In this document: positions 51,101-63,479 of the stretch, in pieces
Position numbering within the stretch: position 1 is the first letter of the stretch
Layout: every line of letters starts with the position of its first letter
NCBI GenBank assembly: GCA_907165135.1
Contig: OU015569.1
Location: 4,278,001-4,342,000, forward strand
Length of the DNA stretch: 64,000 nucleotides
DNA from: Oikopleura dioica
Lineage: Eukaryota; Chordata; Appendicularia; Copelata; Oikopleuridae
Direction of reading: 5' to 3'
Notes under the pieces: generated by a model
The model's database searches: none
The model's input: only the letters and a program-made list of their open reading frames with translations
What the model was told of the DNA's origin: nothing
Made by a program: the position numbers and the translations under genes

Positions 51101-52638
51101 AGCTGCCAAGACGACGCTATCTTTGCGAATGTCCGTAATTGTTGCCTTTTCGCCACCAATTGTTACTGAGGTCATTTCCTCACTGAAAGGGCCTCCTGCA
51201 ATTGTGATCATGTTTCCTCCGATGAGTCCACCACTTCTCTTCGAAATATTATCAACTCTTGGTGTCAACTGAAAATTGAATATTTGTACATCGTTGCCCA
51301 CAGCTGTATACAGGTCCGTTTTAGAGGTACTTTCTCCGTTGAATGTCGTCGAAAAGGTGACATTGACATTTCCAACGTAGGAGGTCTTGATCTTGCACCG
51401 GATGAAACCATCGTTGAAACTGGTCAAGGAAATTGAAGGAGAGCCTTCGATATCGTCAAGCTCGCAAATTCCAACGTTTCGTCCAAGAGCATCGACAAAC
51501 CTAGGTTGGCTTCGAAGATAATTTTCACCTTCTTCTACACTGCCTGTTTGAGAGCACTCTTCATCCTCATCTAATGCGCAACGATCTTGCAGATATGCGT
51601 CGGTAAAGATTCTTCCTTTGATTGTTATAATATCTCCATTGGATCCATAATTAGCCGGTTCAATTTCTTTGATCAAGGGGACAAAGTTCGAGAGAGCCTG
51701 GACCTTACAAATACGACACGGTTTTCCAAATCCGTTCTCACCGATTTCACGGCCGTTTGTGAAAACCTTCAGAAAATAACTTCCATCGGATGGAAACTCC
51801 TCTGTAGTGCATACAATCTGGCTGTCTTTTTTGGGGTCGAGATAAATATTTTGCCAGTTAATTCTTTAAATTTGACCTCCATCTTAATTTTATGCTGGAT
51901 ATTATTTCGACCCGCTTCCTGTAGTGTAGTATCTAATAACATTGCATCTGACTTCATCTCGTCCAGAATTAAAAGTGACTGCGTATTGAGTTTGGTCATA
52001 CTGCGTCGCTCGCGCTAGCTTCTTCGAAGCTTCGCTCATTCCTTCGAGCTCTTCGTCCGTAATTGGAGCCGTCTTTTGAGCTAGGTTGCAACCCTCGATA
52101 GTTATAAGTACTCCGGCTTGTCTACTAATGCGAGCAGGTCGGACAAGATCGATAACTGGTCTATTGTTGAAGCAGTTGCCGGAAGAGGAGGCGAACGAGA
52201 CATCTTCTTCCATCCGAAATCCTCCGTCTTCTTCTTCCTCTTCCTCGGCCCAATACGTGATGTCTTCGACAACATCATCGACAACAAGCTGATAGCGTCC
52301 AGGACTGGGCCATTGTTTTATATTGCATCTAACTTCCTTTTTTCCTTTACTAAATCAAATGGTATTAAAACTTTACTATCGATGTAGAACTACTGTCTAC
52401 CTCAGTAATACTCTCTACCAGGTAAATTCCTGACTTACCTGAAAATATTGCACTTGACATCTTCCAACGTTTCAGATCGAAAGACAACCTCATCCACTCT
52501 CGGCAAATTCGCGCCATAGATGGTCAGAATTCCGCTGCCGCCGTAAATGGGATAGATCCCTTCAATGGGGCTCCCATAGTAGCTGGAGACTAGAAATGAA
52601 AGTAAGAAGAATATGTTCTCTGAATTCTGAAAAAACAT
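38709..52638 (-). CDS. PKHD1L1: Giant PKHD1L1/fibrocystin-L-like extracellular protein
   Basis: About 13.9 kb gene encoding over 4,000 residues. Start at 52638: a hydrophobic signal-like stretch (NIFFLLSFLVSS) followed by IPT/TIG domains. Further on come a PA14 domain (SDVWDHLIR, FVPKESGFYSFQVAASDEGR), about a dozen more IPT/TIG repeats (ISGGDLLQITGSNF, GSIGGGQRLTISGTGL), a G8 domain (NPASWGCQ, VNGGTLHFDR), parallel beta-helix repeats, a second G8 (CWRSPTADGGNIHIP) and more PbH1 repeats. KGIIRDGSCIRDDSW and ESLDKDT match the vertebrate protein. Nearly all is one exon of about 10.4 kb, in contrast to the many exons of vertebrate PKHD1L1. A one-base frame change at 41298-41302 (run of five) separates this exon from the next part. 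The last exons (to 38709) read through into leucine-rich repeats. No C-terminal membrane segment is seen. In vertebrates PKHD1L1 coats hair-cell stereocilia; the role here is unknown. Confidence 0.9.
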
Positions 52639-55600
52639 GTATGGACAGCATTCTATTACGCTCCTGGCGACGAAGACAAACTAATTGCAGTGCTGAATCA
52701 CGCTCCACCTCCACCACCTAGAGAAGACTCACTCAATTACTAAAGATGGCTTACGGCGCTTTCTAAGATCTTAAACAATCTTGTTGAGAACTTCGTCGAA
52801 GCTTCTTGAAATATTGATAATACTTATGCATCTGTTTATGTTAGAAAATCATCAGTTATAAATATGGGCGCAATGTTTAACAAATATTGTTGAAATCGGT
52901 TTCAAAGAATCATCAAGCGCCAAACAATTTAATAATTTGGCATTTAATTCAAGATTTTAAATTTAAATTTCACATTAAAACTAGAGATAGCTAATTTTAT
53001 AGCCTCTGTAGGGCGGTATCAAGTACTTGGATCGATTACAGTCTAGTTAGGCGGGAGGCCGTACTGCGCTGATTCCACTCAACTTCCGCCCTTGGCAGAG
53101 GGTGACCCGGTCATTCGCCAGCAGGAGACCATTGTGACCCTGTTCTCGCCACGATCGAGTCTTCACGCAAAGTTTAAAGATAAACCCTTATCTTTTTATT
53201 ATTTATTGCTTATCCCAAAACTATCGCTTTCTAAAAATTATTCAGAAACAATTTCGTATCCATTGCAATATGGGGCGTGAGACCACTTTTATTTGAGGCA
53301 AGGGAAAGCATGAGGAGGCGTAGATGTCCCATAAAGATTCGAAATGAGAAAATTGGACTTTATTGCAGCTAGAGCAGCAGCCAGCTGGAACAATTGTCCG
53401 TTCTGATCACGGAAGGACGGAACCTACTAGACCGTTTCGACCAACCGTCAAATTTACGCTAGAAAGTCAAGCAAACGGTACTTTCGCTCTTTCATCTAAT
53501 CGGGTCGAATTGTAAAAGAATATGTCTTAATTAACACTTTTTACTATAGGTTTAATGCATTTTTACTAATTTAAATAAAAAACAAACACATAAAAAGTAA
53601 TACAAGATTTTTTTTTTCGGAATTTTCATATCCTAGAGAAACAGTAGTGCTTGGGATAAAATAATCTTGCGTCAGTGTATTTAAAAATGAGGACTAAGAT
53701 TGGAGAGATGGAAATTAATTTCCGCCGAATCGACCAGTTTAGTCTTGCTTATCAGTGCTAATCAATCTTACCAGCTAAAAAGCTGCTTTGTAGTAGAGCA
53801 GCGAAAAGCCAGCTCATCTCTCTACTGGGCGGCGTCTCTCACTGCGTGCCCCTTAGACCGACGCCAGAGCTGCATCAGAAGCCTAGACCGGTGCTTCCTT
53901 TCGAAGCAAATAATCTAACATCCATTGAGCCAGCTGCGGTTTCCTCAGAGATAAATTTTATAACTAATTGTCATTACTAATCGACTAAGTAGTTACTGAG
54001 TTAACTAGCGTAGAATCGACAATTCCAACACATGAAACTTTGATCGACGATGAGAATCTGGCTAAACACATGATCACTAAACTTTGAACAAGCAACAAGT
54101 ATGGAAAATAGAGGCACTCTTGATGAAAAACCTATTGACGCTATTATACACGCTATATGTAGATATTATCTAAGACCGGGTATTTTTTATTTTGACTGAC
54201 TTTGGCTAAGACGTCTGGATTTGATCTTCGAGGGCGCACGGCGACCCTGTCCGGTTATTCTCAACATGCGCGATTGGCTGCGCGCGATCTGGGAATTTTC
54301 CCACAGGGATGAAGACGTCGGAGTGAGGACGTCCTCTGTCGCGATGCGGATCCTAAATTTCGTCAGACTCGTGATGGCGACTTTGCTTCAATTATATACC
54401 GTTATCAAATTCACTGATATTCACAAGTAAAACTAGAAAAGTAAAAACCATAAAGATAAGAGTTCTTCTGGATAGTTTCAGGAAGGTATGAATACAAGGC
54501 TAGGATAATCTCCTCGATTGCTGGACAATTAGAGCATTTAGGACAACTAGAGACTTATTTTTTCCTCTTTCTATGAGCAATCTACGCTGCGGATGAAACC
54601 CGTCGTGAGGTCACTTTAGACAAATTCGGTAAACAAACTCACATGAAAAGTGCCAACCATCAACTCAATCATTACCGTTAAAAAAGATCACCTCGAAGAT
54701 AATTACTATTTGATCCTTCAACTTTTTTCACAGGAGAATTGATTTTGTTGCTTAGTTGATCGATTCATGGGAATTCTGCCTTTTCATAAGTACTGAAGGG
54801 AAGTAGGTCGAGCTGGTTGAAATTGGATTTAGGATTTGGTTCAGGTCAAGCGCCTTTGTTTAGTTGCGTGCTGTGCTGTCGCGTATGGTACAGTACTTTC
54901 AGTACGGTATTGACCTCGATTCTGAGCTTGACCAAACGCGCTCAGGCGTTGGCTCGCGGCCAGCGGGTGGCGCCAAGTGCCATTATGAGCATTTGATTGG
55001 ACTCAGACTTGGACTCAGAACTTGGCAATCGGCCAAAACAGCACAGTTGGATTAACACGTGAAATCGAAACAGAGAATAATTCATTCACCTCCAGTACCC
55101 AAAAAAGAGCCTCACTTTCATGACTAACGAACAAAGCTGAGAGATTTACTGAAGATTTTATGGAGCACTATACTACCGCCGACTTCCATGGAAAATACCA
55201 GAGGTATGAACAATAATAGACATCACGGGATTAGCCTTTCCTCTCAGTGCCTGGCTCATAAGCGTTTTTATTCAGCACGAGCCTATTTCGAATTATGATT
55301 TAACTTAAGTGCCACCGCGACAATGGTATCCTCCGAAATATCATTCCCAGCAAAAGTATTCAACATCGGAGCGATGGCAAATGCAGCCGTAGAGGATTTG
55401 GGATACTCTGGTGGTGCCTCGTCATCGCCGAAATCGAACACCTCCTCCACGAACACCCTGTCCACCGATTCATCAAACAAAGGTTTGCTGCTTTTTTCGT
55501 GAAAATGGTGATCAATGGCAATTTACTATGGAATTTTTTATTGGTATTGATACCACATGTCTAGGTGTAAAAGATACCGTCTCGTATTGACCATATACGA

Positions 55601-56138
55601 CAAGAGAGACTCTTGTTTATTTTCATATTTTTAAGATTTAGCATTTAAAATAAAAAGAAAAAAATAATAAATAAAATATGTTTTTGTGTAAAAAACAATA
55701 TGAAGAGTATGGGTTAAGTTAGAAAAGTGTTTCTGTGTGCGCGGGTGGTATTCTGCTGGGTCAGGCTCATAGAACTTACGATCGGTCTAATTAGATTCCA
55801 CATGATTGTCCTGAGCAGAGATGAGAGAGAACTAATGCTTACAGCGTAAGGCAACTTAGAGGTGATATTTTTTTATTTTCAAGACATCATGGTGTTTTTG
55901 AGACGAATTTCAGCCGTACTCTGGAAAAGGGTCTGCGGGTCCATGAAAATACTAGCATATAAGCGAGACACATAATCGCAGAATCTTTTCCATCCACCGT
56001 CCATCTAGAGCGTTTGCTGTTTTTTAAACTTAGAGAGGCCGAATTTAAATGTGCTATTGTCATAAAGGTTGAGCGGAAGACGTCTAATCGTATGCCTGGA
56101 CGGTTGTCTTCATTAGAAATGAAAAAATCATCACGTGT
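52639..56138. other. Large gene-poor region between divergent genes
   Basis: 3.5 kb between the start of the PKHD1L1-like gene (-) and NR6A1 (+), the largest gap in the window, so probably regulatory. It is AT-rich with T and A tracts (53607-53616, 55600-55690) and some GC-richer patches (53790-53890, 54215-54350, 54940-54975). A minus-strand frame at 55283-55480 encodes 65 residues of ordinary composition (EVFDFGDDEAPPEYPKSST) and might be an exon, but I cannot connect it to anything. I see no tRNA or snRNA. Confidence 0.4.
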
Positions 56139-59100
56139 GTGATAGTCGTACTACACAACTCTTTGTCCCTTCGGCCGGAACGTTCCACCGCTCTGTGGCT
56201 ATCGCACATTCATTGCTTCGGATTAAACATCTCTGCCGAGCAAGTCAATCCAACTCTTTTAGATTCGCTCGACCAACAAGACCCAGAAGGGACTGACCAC
56301 CACCGAGGATTTCTTCAAGACACCACGGGCTCTATCTCGCCCGTGCTAGAGGTAGCTGACTCTCCCGACGAGAACTCAAGCGAGGAACACATAGAAGTAA
56401 TAAAAAACGAGCCGATCGAAACAGTCGCCAGCGATATGAATTGCTCGGGAGACAACTTTCATCGCCTCTTCCGGCCAAACTTCGGCGATATCACTCAGTT
56501 AGCTGTAACTTCTTTCCAGGTAAGCCTTGCTAAAGGCTCGCCAAAAATTAACTTCTCCAAGCACCCACATTTTGGAACATCAACACCCGACGCTGAAAAA
56601 CCCGCACGCCAATGTGGCGTCTGCTCGGACAAAGCTACCGGACTTCACTATGGGATAATCTCTTGCGAGGGATGCAAGGTAATTATTTCCGTCAATTTTG
56701 GAACGCGTTCTCCTCTCATACAAGTCCAACGGAGACGTGTAATTGAATTCGCTAATAGTGGCTATTTTTAGGGATTCTTCAAGAGAGCGATCAGCAACCG
56801 GCGGGTCTACCGCTGCGTGAATGGTGACGACAACTGTAAAATGTCGAGAAAGGACCGCAATCGCTGCCAGTTTTGCCGGCTAAAGAAATGCCTTCAAGTT
56901 GGCATGAATCGAAAAGGTTAGATAATCATCGTAAAGAAGTGGTGAAATGCTGAAGAAATCATTCAGCTGAAACTCTCGTGAATATCTCCATTAGAAACAA
57001 AACTATTTTCCCAGCTTACGGCTTACATACGATATCTATTCTCAATAATTCTTGAAGGAGTAGTTGAGTCACGAGCGTAAAACGATATCCTCTCACAAAC
57101 ATATTTTGTCTTCTTGTCGCTCCTGCAAGGATGATACCAATTTTATATTGGCGACAAATATATTAGATCAAGTTTAAATTTATTTGACTTGGATTTAGCC
57201 ATTCGTGAAGATGGAATGCCTGGAGGACGAAATAAATACACAGGACCGGTTAATTATTCAGAAGAAGAAGTCGAAAATATACTCACCGGTCGTGAATATG
57301 CTTCACTGCCATCACTTTCGTCGCCAGCGTCAAAGCCGTCGATCACTGCCCCCAAGACCACACTGCCTAATTCACAATCTACCACTCTCCAAACCAAAGC
57401 ATCCAAACCAACAGAATCAAGTGCTATAGACTCAGTCACCAGCTCATCGAATCCAGCGCCGTCATTTATGTCTGTCTTCAATGGACAGACCGCTTTCACA
57501 CCCGTCAACTCTCTAGCCTCCTTCCAGAAAAATGCACCGTCTAGCTCATTTGCGGATAGTCCCCAACGATCTGCTCAGAAACGTCGCCGGTCGACTGCGT
57601 CTGAGCTTGCCAATCAGCCCAAGTCCAAGATCGTGGCTCACGAATCATCTGTACTTCCATTTCAACAACCGGTTGCTCCTGGCGTCAATCTTCACGAAAT
57701 GAGCCCCTTCTTTATTCCAATCATCAATCCCTTTTTGAGCAAAATACTTGACAAGATCGAAGATGCTGACGAACCCGATATGCTCAATTTCTCGACAATA
57801 TGGCCAGAATTCAAGTTGAAAGAAAAAGTCAGCAAGAACGAGTTCTTAGAAGCTGTGCCAAGGATTGCTGAAGCGGTAAGTTGTTTATCGGGGGCCTTTT
57901 TTGGATCCCGTTTTATCGAAAAAATACGTATGTAGGGACAATCTCGCTGGTAAACATGACGATCAAGATTGTTAAATTAATTTTTAGTCGTTCAAAGGCG
58001 AGACAGTTTGGCTACGCAAAGCAGGTTTAATCGACACAATCGGACTAGTCGATATATTTTCGCTCTTGTCGCAATCCTGGCAATGTCTCGCGCTCATTCG
58101 TCTTCTGCGATTCCCCAAACAGCTTCAGTCGTTCAACAACCTCATCAGCAAATACGAAAACCCGCCAGCTGACATGGGCAGATTCACCGAGGTAAGAGAT
58201 TTATTTTCTTTTGAAAGTTAAATTATTTTCAGATTTACCCTCTGCTCGTGCGCATTGCTCATCTCTACAAGAACTGCATTGAACTTCAAATTGTCAACAA
58301 GGAATTTGCTTTTTTGAAAGCACTTTGTGTTATCAACACCGGTAACATTATTGGAATATTCTTCGTATATTATACAATCTTCATAAATGTCCATTCGAAC
58401 GTTGCTAAAAAGTTTTTCAGACAATAGCAAAATGCTAGAACACGCGAATTTCGAAGTCGGAAAACTACAACAGCTTTACTGTGTTGCTGCTCGTTCAGTT
58501 TTTGGGGACGGCAGAGTGATCAGCTTAGCCGGTGCCCTTGGAGAAATTAAGTATAAGCTTTTGCTGGTTATATCTCACTCATCGTACGATTAAGATTAAT
58601 TTGCTCGACAATAAAAACACTTGAGCCGAATATGATGCTGCTCCTCATCCGAATCGCCGCAAAGACCTGCTGGGAAATGTATTTGAAATCAAATGCTTCC
58701 AAGGAGGTATGGAATAGCAATACTTGAGTGTTTCGCTGTTTTTTCTTTTTGTTTTAATCAGTTTCGCCAAATTCATTTACTAGCTTGTTGCATGTGGTCT
58801 TAACAACTTTGTAGGATTTGAATATGGACTCGTCTGCCTCGCCAAACTCGAAGTCATACGAATCCGGATCGCTTCATTCTAGCTCAGCGCCTACTAGTTC
58901 TGGTGAGTGTATTTTCTTAGAGCATGATCAGTGTATATCATCGGCGTCCTACATGTTGATTTATAGCATTTTTTCATTTTTAGAAGTAATCTTTCTTTGT
59001 TTCAGGTGATGAGCTTAATGAAACTGGTCGCCAGAACTTAGGATCAATCTTTAATCCGTCTTCGTCGATCCTCTCCGCCTCCCTCTCGCTTCAACTTGAG

Positions 59101-59319
59101 CGTCAAGTTAGCGTCGAAAAGTCCCCATTCATCACGTCCAGTTTCTCCACGTCCGGCTGTAGTAGCAACAGTAGCTTTTCCTCCATGATTGCGCCCCAAT
59201 CAACTCCCTCGCCGCCGACCAGTCACACCACTCCGCCCCACGAGCCTTCTGTATTTATTCCAACGCTGCCCTGCTCAGTCGTCGAAGTCGACGAGGATAT
59301 CGACGTCGAAGTTGAATAA
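56139..59319 (+). CDS. NR6A1: NR6A1 (germ cell nuclear factor)-like orphan nuclear receptor
   Basis: DNA-binding domain: CGVCSDKATGLHYGIISCEG (P box CEGCKGFFKR across an intron), YRCVNGDDNCKMSRKDRNRC, CRLKKCLQVGMNRK, followed directly by AIREDGMPGGRNK, the NR6A1 extension (human AIREDGMPGGRNK). The ligand-binding-type region continues over several GT-AG exons (HEMSPFFIPIINPFL, WQCLALIRLLRFPK, HLYKNCIELQIVNK, LLIRIAAKTCWEMYL). NR6A1 is a repressor that binds DR0 sites and silences pluripotency genes in vertebrates. The N-terminal region has IKNEP, a good SUMO-site match. Long Ser/Pro-rich linker and C-terminal extension (to 59319) are unusual. The start codon is uncertain; upstream exons may exist. 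Confidence 0.9.
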
Positions 59320-59892
59320 TCGGAAACGTCCAAGCCCATTCGCTTCAACCTGATTTATAATTTAAAATTCGCTCCCTTGTACTCATTTCACTTGACTGGT
59401 GCGATCACAGATGAAATTCCCTTGTGTCATTGTCATTGTTAACTTCGCGAGCACTTCCTGGTCCACTGACTGACGATCCTTAACTGTAGATAGAATCCTG
59501 CATTTTGACAATTCCCTAGATCTCCTTACAAGAGCGAGACAAAAAACAAGCTTCACAGAATCAGCAATAAAATGTTAAGCCACTGAAATGCTGTTTTCTT
59601 GAGTTGAACAAGCAAATGAATTTAGTTTTTATTCATAGACCTAAAAGTCAAGCCTCGTTATATTTGCCGAGAGACTAGAAACATATGCAGAAGAAGGGTT
59701 TTAATCCTAATCATCTATATCGGACGCGTATGCAGGGCGGAGAACAGTTCCTTCTGTTGCATTGGACATGCATTTAATACTTGAAGATACTCCTGATGGC
59801 GCGCTTGCTCTATGAAAGCCTAACATTCACGCAATAGGAGTGGTAACACACTTGACCGCATAAAAACCAAACACGAACCGTATCTCCTAAAC
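59320..59892. other. NR6A1 3' UTR and intergenic region
   Basis: About 570 bases. AATAAAA near 59566 is a probable NR6A1 polyadenylation signal. The rest shows no coding exon until the small gene starting at 59893. Confidence 0.45.
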
Positions 59893-60416
59893 ATGGTCCT
59901 TCCAGAGTAAAACTCCGCCAGTAGAACTCTGTCGAATTAAGTTATCTTTAAGAGAGTGCTTGGAGAATCGAGAGACATATTGCGTGCGAGGGCTTTTGAT
60001 ATGGTTCTTGATCATTCTTGGGGCGATTTTTGCGTTTGTTCTAGGTATGTAATTGCGCTTATGTTTTTATTGTTGCAGGGGCACGGACAAATATTTTTTC
60101 TAGGAGTTTTATTTTACAAAAAGAGACGAGCGAAAAAAGAAGCTGCGAATAGAAACGGGCCTGACAATAAAGGTGCAATTAAAATATAGTATTTAAATAT
60201 GCAACAAATTCAGTAGTTGAACTGGACTCTCCATTCAGCGTTTCTAAAAGCAGAAGAAATTCGATTGCGTTTGCGCGTGTTTCCACCAATATATTCTTAG
60301 GTTTTTATAAGCTATTAAGATGACTTTAACTATTTTGTGTTCTAGAGCTAAAGAAAGGCAATGAAATTCGCGAAATGTCGAGAAGAAGTTCAGCGATGCA
60401 TGATATTTTAGCCTAG
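59893..60416 (+). CDS. Small single-pass membrane protein with two RRxS sites
   Basis: Not one continuous ORF; assembled from about five small exons by GT-AG introns in consistent phase. It starts MVLPEECLENRETYCVRG at 59893, continues into a hydrophobic segment (LLIWFLIILGAIFAFVLGVL, residues about 19-38), a basic stop-transfer (YKKRRAKKEA), VVELDSPFSVSKSRRNSIAF, and ends EMSRRSSAMHDILA at 60416, about 100 residues. It resembles small type III membrane proteins; the cytosolic tail has RRNS and RRSS, good matches to PKA sites. I do not recognise a family. Confidence 0.6.
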
Positions 60417-60876
60417 CGCTAAATTGTTGACTCCATTGTTGCTCTTTCTACTTTCTGTAAAGGCGAAAAGGCTTTTTGAAGTTGAACATTCCAAAATATC
60501 GAGCAGAACAAACACAAGAACGCTCATCTCTTAATCAAGATGAATTAATGCTTCTCAGCAGCGTCTTAAAGAGTATACTGTCAATGTTCACCTCACTAAA
60601 GCGCACATATTTCTTCTTCTCAGCTTAGCCAGCTTATGTTACTCCAACTGTATATATTGACAAATGATTATGCTGAAATAAACAAACAACGAAATAAATT
60701 AAATTTTCACTTGCATCAATTATGAAATGCTCTCTCTAGTTAATCTAATAGTGAACCGTTGGCAGTTTAGTAAGGAAGGAAGATATTCAGTAGTTTTGCG
60801 AAAAGAGCATAGTTCAAAGTTCAGTTATACTTATACAAGCAATCGATGCAGCTTAGACTGGGTGCGAGCGCTCATC
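60417..60876. other. Convergent intergenic region
   Basis: About 460 bases between the small membrane protein gene (+) and ANKUB1 (-). AT-rich; 3' UTRs probably lie here (AATAAA near 60677). No other feature. Confidence 0.4.
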
Positions 60877-63479
60877 TTATAAATTTAGCTTTGAACACAT
60901 CAACGAGTTCAAACTCGTTTCGCCTAAACGAGCGTGCACCCTTCCTTTTACCGTTGATTGGAGGCGTCCTTCTAGTCGGTATTCCCGCGCCATTCTACGA
61001 GCGATGTCAACCTGGCGTAAAAATGGTTTTTTCTTGAATGCAACAGACATGCTTAGAAGGTTTGCTGCGTCAAAATTTGAATCCCTTGGCAACAAATTGT
61101 TTTCCCGGCAGCTATTGGTAGAGTTAGCTATTTTTAAATGAAGCCTAGGTACTTTTTCTTGAAACTTCGTTCCAGCATGAAAGCAGGCTCTGAGGTAGAA
61201 AAACTGGCTGGAAGTGGAATCTTTTCATCGCGCTCGGCAGCGGTTGCCATTGGTAAACTATCGGGAATCAGTGGCTCTTCTGATTCCTAAAATCATTAAA
61301 ATTTTGAAGGCGCTGAGATCTGGATACTTGATTTGCGAGCTGCGTTAGAAAGACATTTTGAACAGAGATCGTCTTTTTCAGCCGGGGAGCGGTTTTCGGA
61401 GATTTCTTTTCGCGAAATCTACATCAGTTTTTTTGAATTTCCAGAGAAAAAAATTTGGATAAAGTGACCGATTCGATTGAATTTTTGATTGATTCCGAGT
61501 GTCTTTGAAATAGGAACGAGCAGTGAAAGTTTGGGACGCGTCAGTTTATCCCATCTTCCTAGTTGCGGTTTTTTAACGAGTGCCGTTTGGTTGATTACAT
61601 TCAATTAATGAAAATCATGTGTACATGAAATTTGAAGTGGAATCATACTTTTATTTGAAATTTTACCTAGCCGCTCCAGTTTCAATTATTTTACTACTTG
61701 AATGAAAAACGGAATATCGACGGACTACTTTTTGAAACCGCGCAACTTCTTTTTCGTTTCCAGTCTTCCAGTATCTTTTGCGCTGAGCACGGATTTTCCC
61801 CGATGAGTTTAATCACGTGAAAATGAAGGATCTGAGACGAAGGAATAGTTCATTAATAAATATATCGAGAGCCGTATCCTGAAGCTCATCGACGGATAAA
61901 TACATCATTCGATCTTTTGCATCTGATCGCATATTATTCATATATCTTGGGCCATCTATTGCCACCGCTGATCCGCTCATTTGAAGTTGACTTGCAGAAT
62001 TTTTCCAAAAGTCCACAATTTTACTTGTGAGAACAGAAAAACTCTTTCCTGAGGCTTTTGCTGATAATAGTGTTTGAAGCAAAGCGTTTATTAACGTACA
62101 CGCGTTCACGCGACCTCTGCAGCCAGAGTCTCATTTTGACCGCGACGCTGATTGAAATCTGGTTCGCTGACACTCCTTTTCCATACGGGACTTTTCCAAA
62201 GCATTTCGCTAGCAGATAGCGTGCACAGGGCTTCTGTTTGTATCTGAGTGCATAGTTCCATGCTTTTGCGTCGCTCCAATCGGGAGCGAACAGACAGCTG
62301 ATATTGTTGGCGACGAAGATTTTTATAATGTGGAGATTTCCACGCTGCGCAGCGACATGTATCGAAGCTTTTCCACATTCGATGTGATCGCTGGGGTTCT
62401 TGCACCATTCCCGTGCCGGATGGAGCCCAATACTTTCTCCTGGATTCACCGCCGTCGACGACTTTTTGGACGTCAACTGTTCGGCCATGTCGGACAGCCC
62501 CAAATGTGCAGCGATATACAAGCCGACTTTTGCCTGGTACTTGGCGAGCTTTTCGATTTTGGAGAGTGAGAACAGGAACCGTTTCACTTGACCGTTCAGG
62601 GCGTAGTTGAGCAAATTTTTCCACCCATCCCAAATGTCAAGTCGCAGAGTACACCCGCGTTGAAGTTCATAATAACTATAAATGTCCAGCTTGAACAGAT
62701 GCTCCGGAAGCCTTACCGAGTGAACGGGAAGTTGTCAAAGAGTTCGATTCCGCTTCCAGTGACTAGCCGGAAAATAGAAACTGGGAGACCAGTTTCCCGG
62801 GAAACTTGCATGTGGTTAAATCACAATTCATTCCATTTGAAATAAATAATAATATAACCCTAACTATTGACCTTAGTTCACCAACAGTTGAGACTTGAAA
62901 GTCAAGCTCATCAAAAAGCTGGTAAACTTGCTCGTTGAAAGCAGAGTACACGTAAAGGACGACACGGCGTTCTTCACGATCAAATGCTCGTAGTACTAAA
63001 TAAATTGTCGAGTTGGAGTGGTGACCTTGAGTTACTCGGAATTATACGAATGCCTTCTGCTACTATGTCTGCCCGCTAGCACAGATTATGTTCAAAGCTT
63101 ACCTTCGCCAGAGCCGATTCCTAGAGAGCTCAGTGTCCATTTGTCCTTGAGATTGCAACCATCAAATAATATGTCTTGTTTAGGATGATTACTTCATTAA
63201 TTGACCCCGATAGAGCGTAACTATATTAAATATAGTATATATAATAAAGCTCATCTCTCATTTTGGAGCGATCATTGAATATACAGGCTCTACTGTGCCC
63301 TCTGTTAATTCTCTGGCCGTTTAAACTTTAAGCACCCTTTTAGAGGAATTCTTCCATCCTTATCAAGCCGAAGATCGAATTTCTCCTTGAGTATTTCCTA
63401 GAAATCGATTTAACAATTAACCTCTTCATGAGAAACCTTTATTGCCCGAATTTTGGTTCTATCCTGAATCGTTAATGTC
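60877..63479 (-). CDS. ANKUB1: ANKUB1-like ankyrin repeat and ubiquitin-like domain protein
   Basis: Exons in order on the minus strand: a ubiquitin-like segment (TIQDRTKIRAIKVSHEE, EKFDLRLDKDGRIP, ILFDGCNLKDKWTLSSLGIG), then YVYSAFNEQVYQLFDELDFQ, TGLPVSIFRLVTGSGIELFD, YYELQRGCTLRLDIWDGWKN, and ankyrin repeats (KVGLYIAAHLGLSDMAEQL, GLHPAREWCKNP, SIHVAAQRGNLHIIKIFV). These track human ANKUB1 along its length (DVWDGWKEFL, GVHPYRAWCHEA, PIHAAAEAGQLLILKAFV). The C-terminal exons have KIPLPASFSTSEPAFMLERS and MSVAFKKKPFLRQVDIARRM, matching the end of the human protein. Function is unknown in general. Exon structure at 61100-62100 and the first exon are not fully resolved; one intron near 63398-63421 may be only 24 nt. 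Confidence 0.85.

Noticed and set aside
55283-55480. Minus-strand 65-codon ORF
   Set aside because: Composition is plausible but there is no family match, and no neighbouring exon or clear start context.
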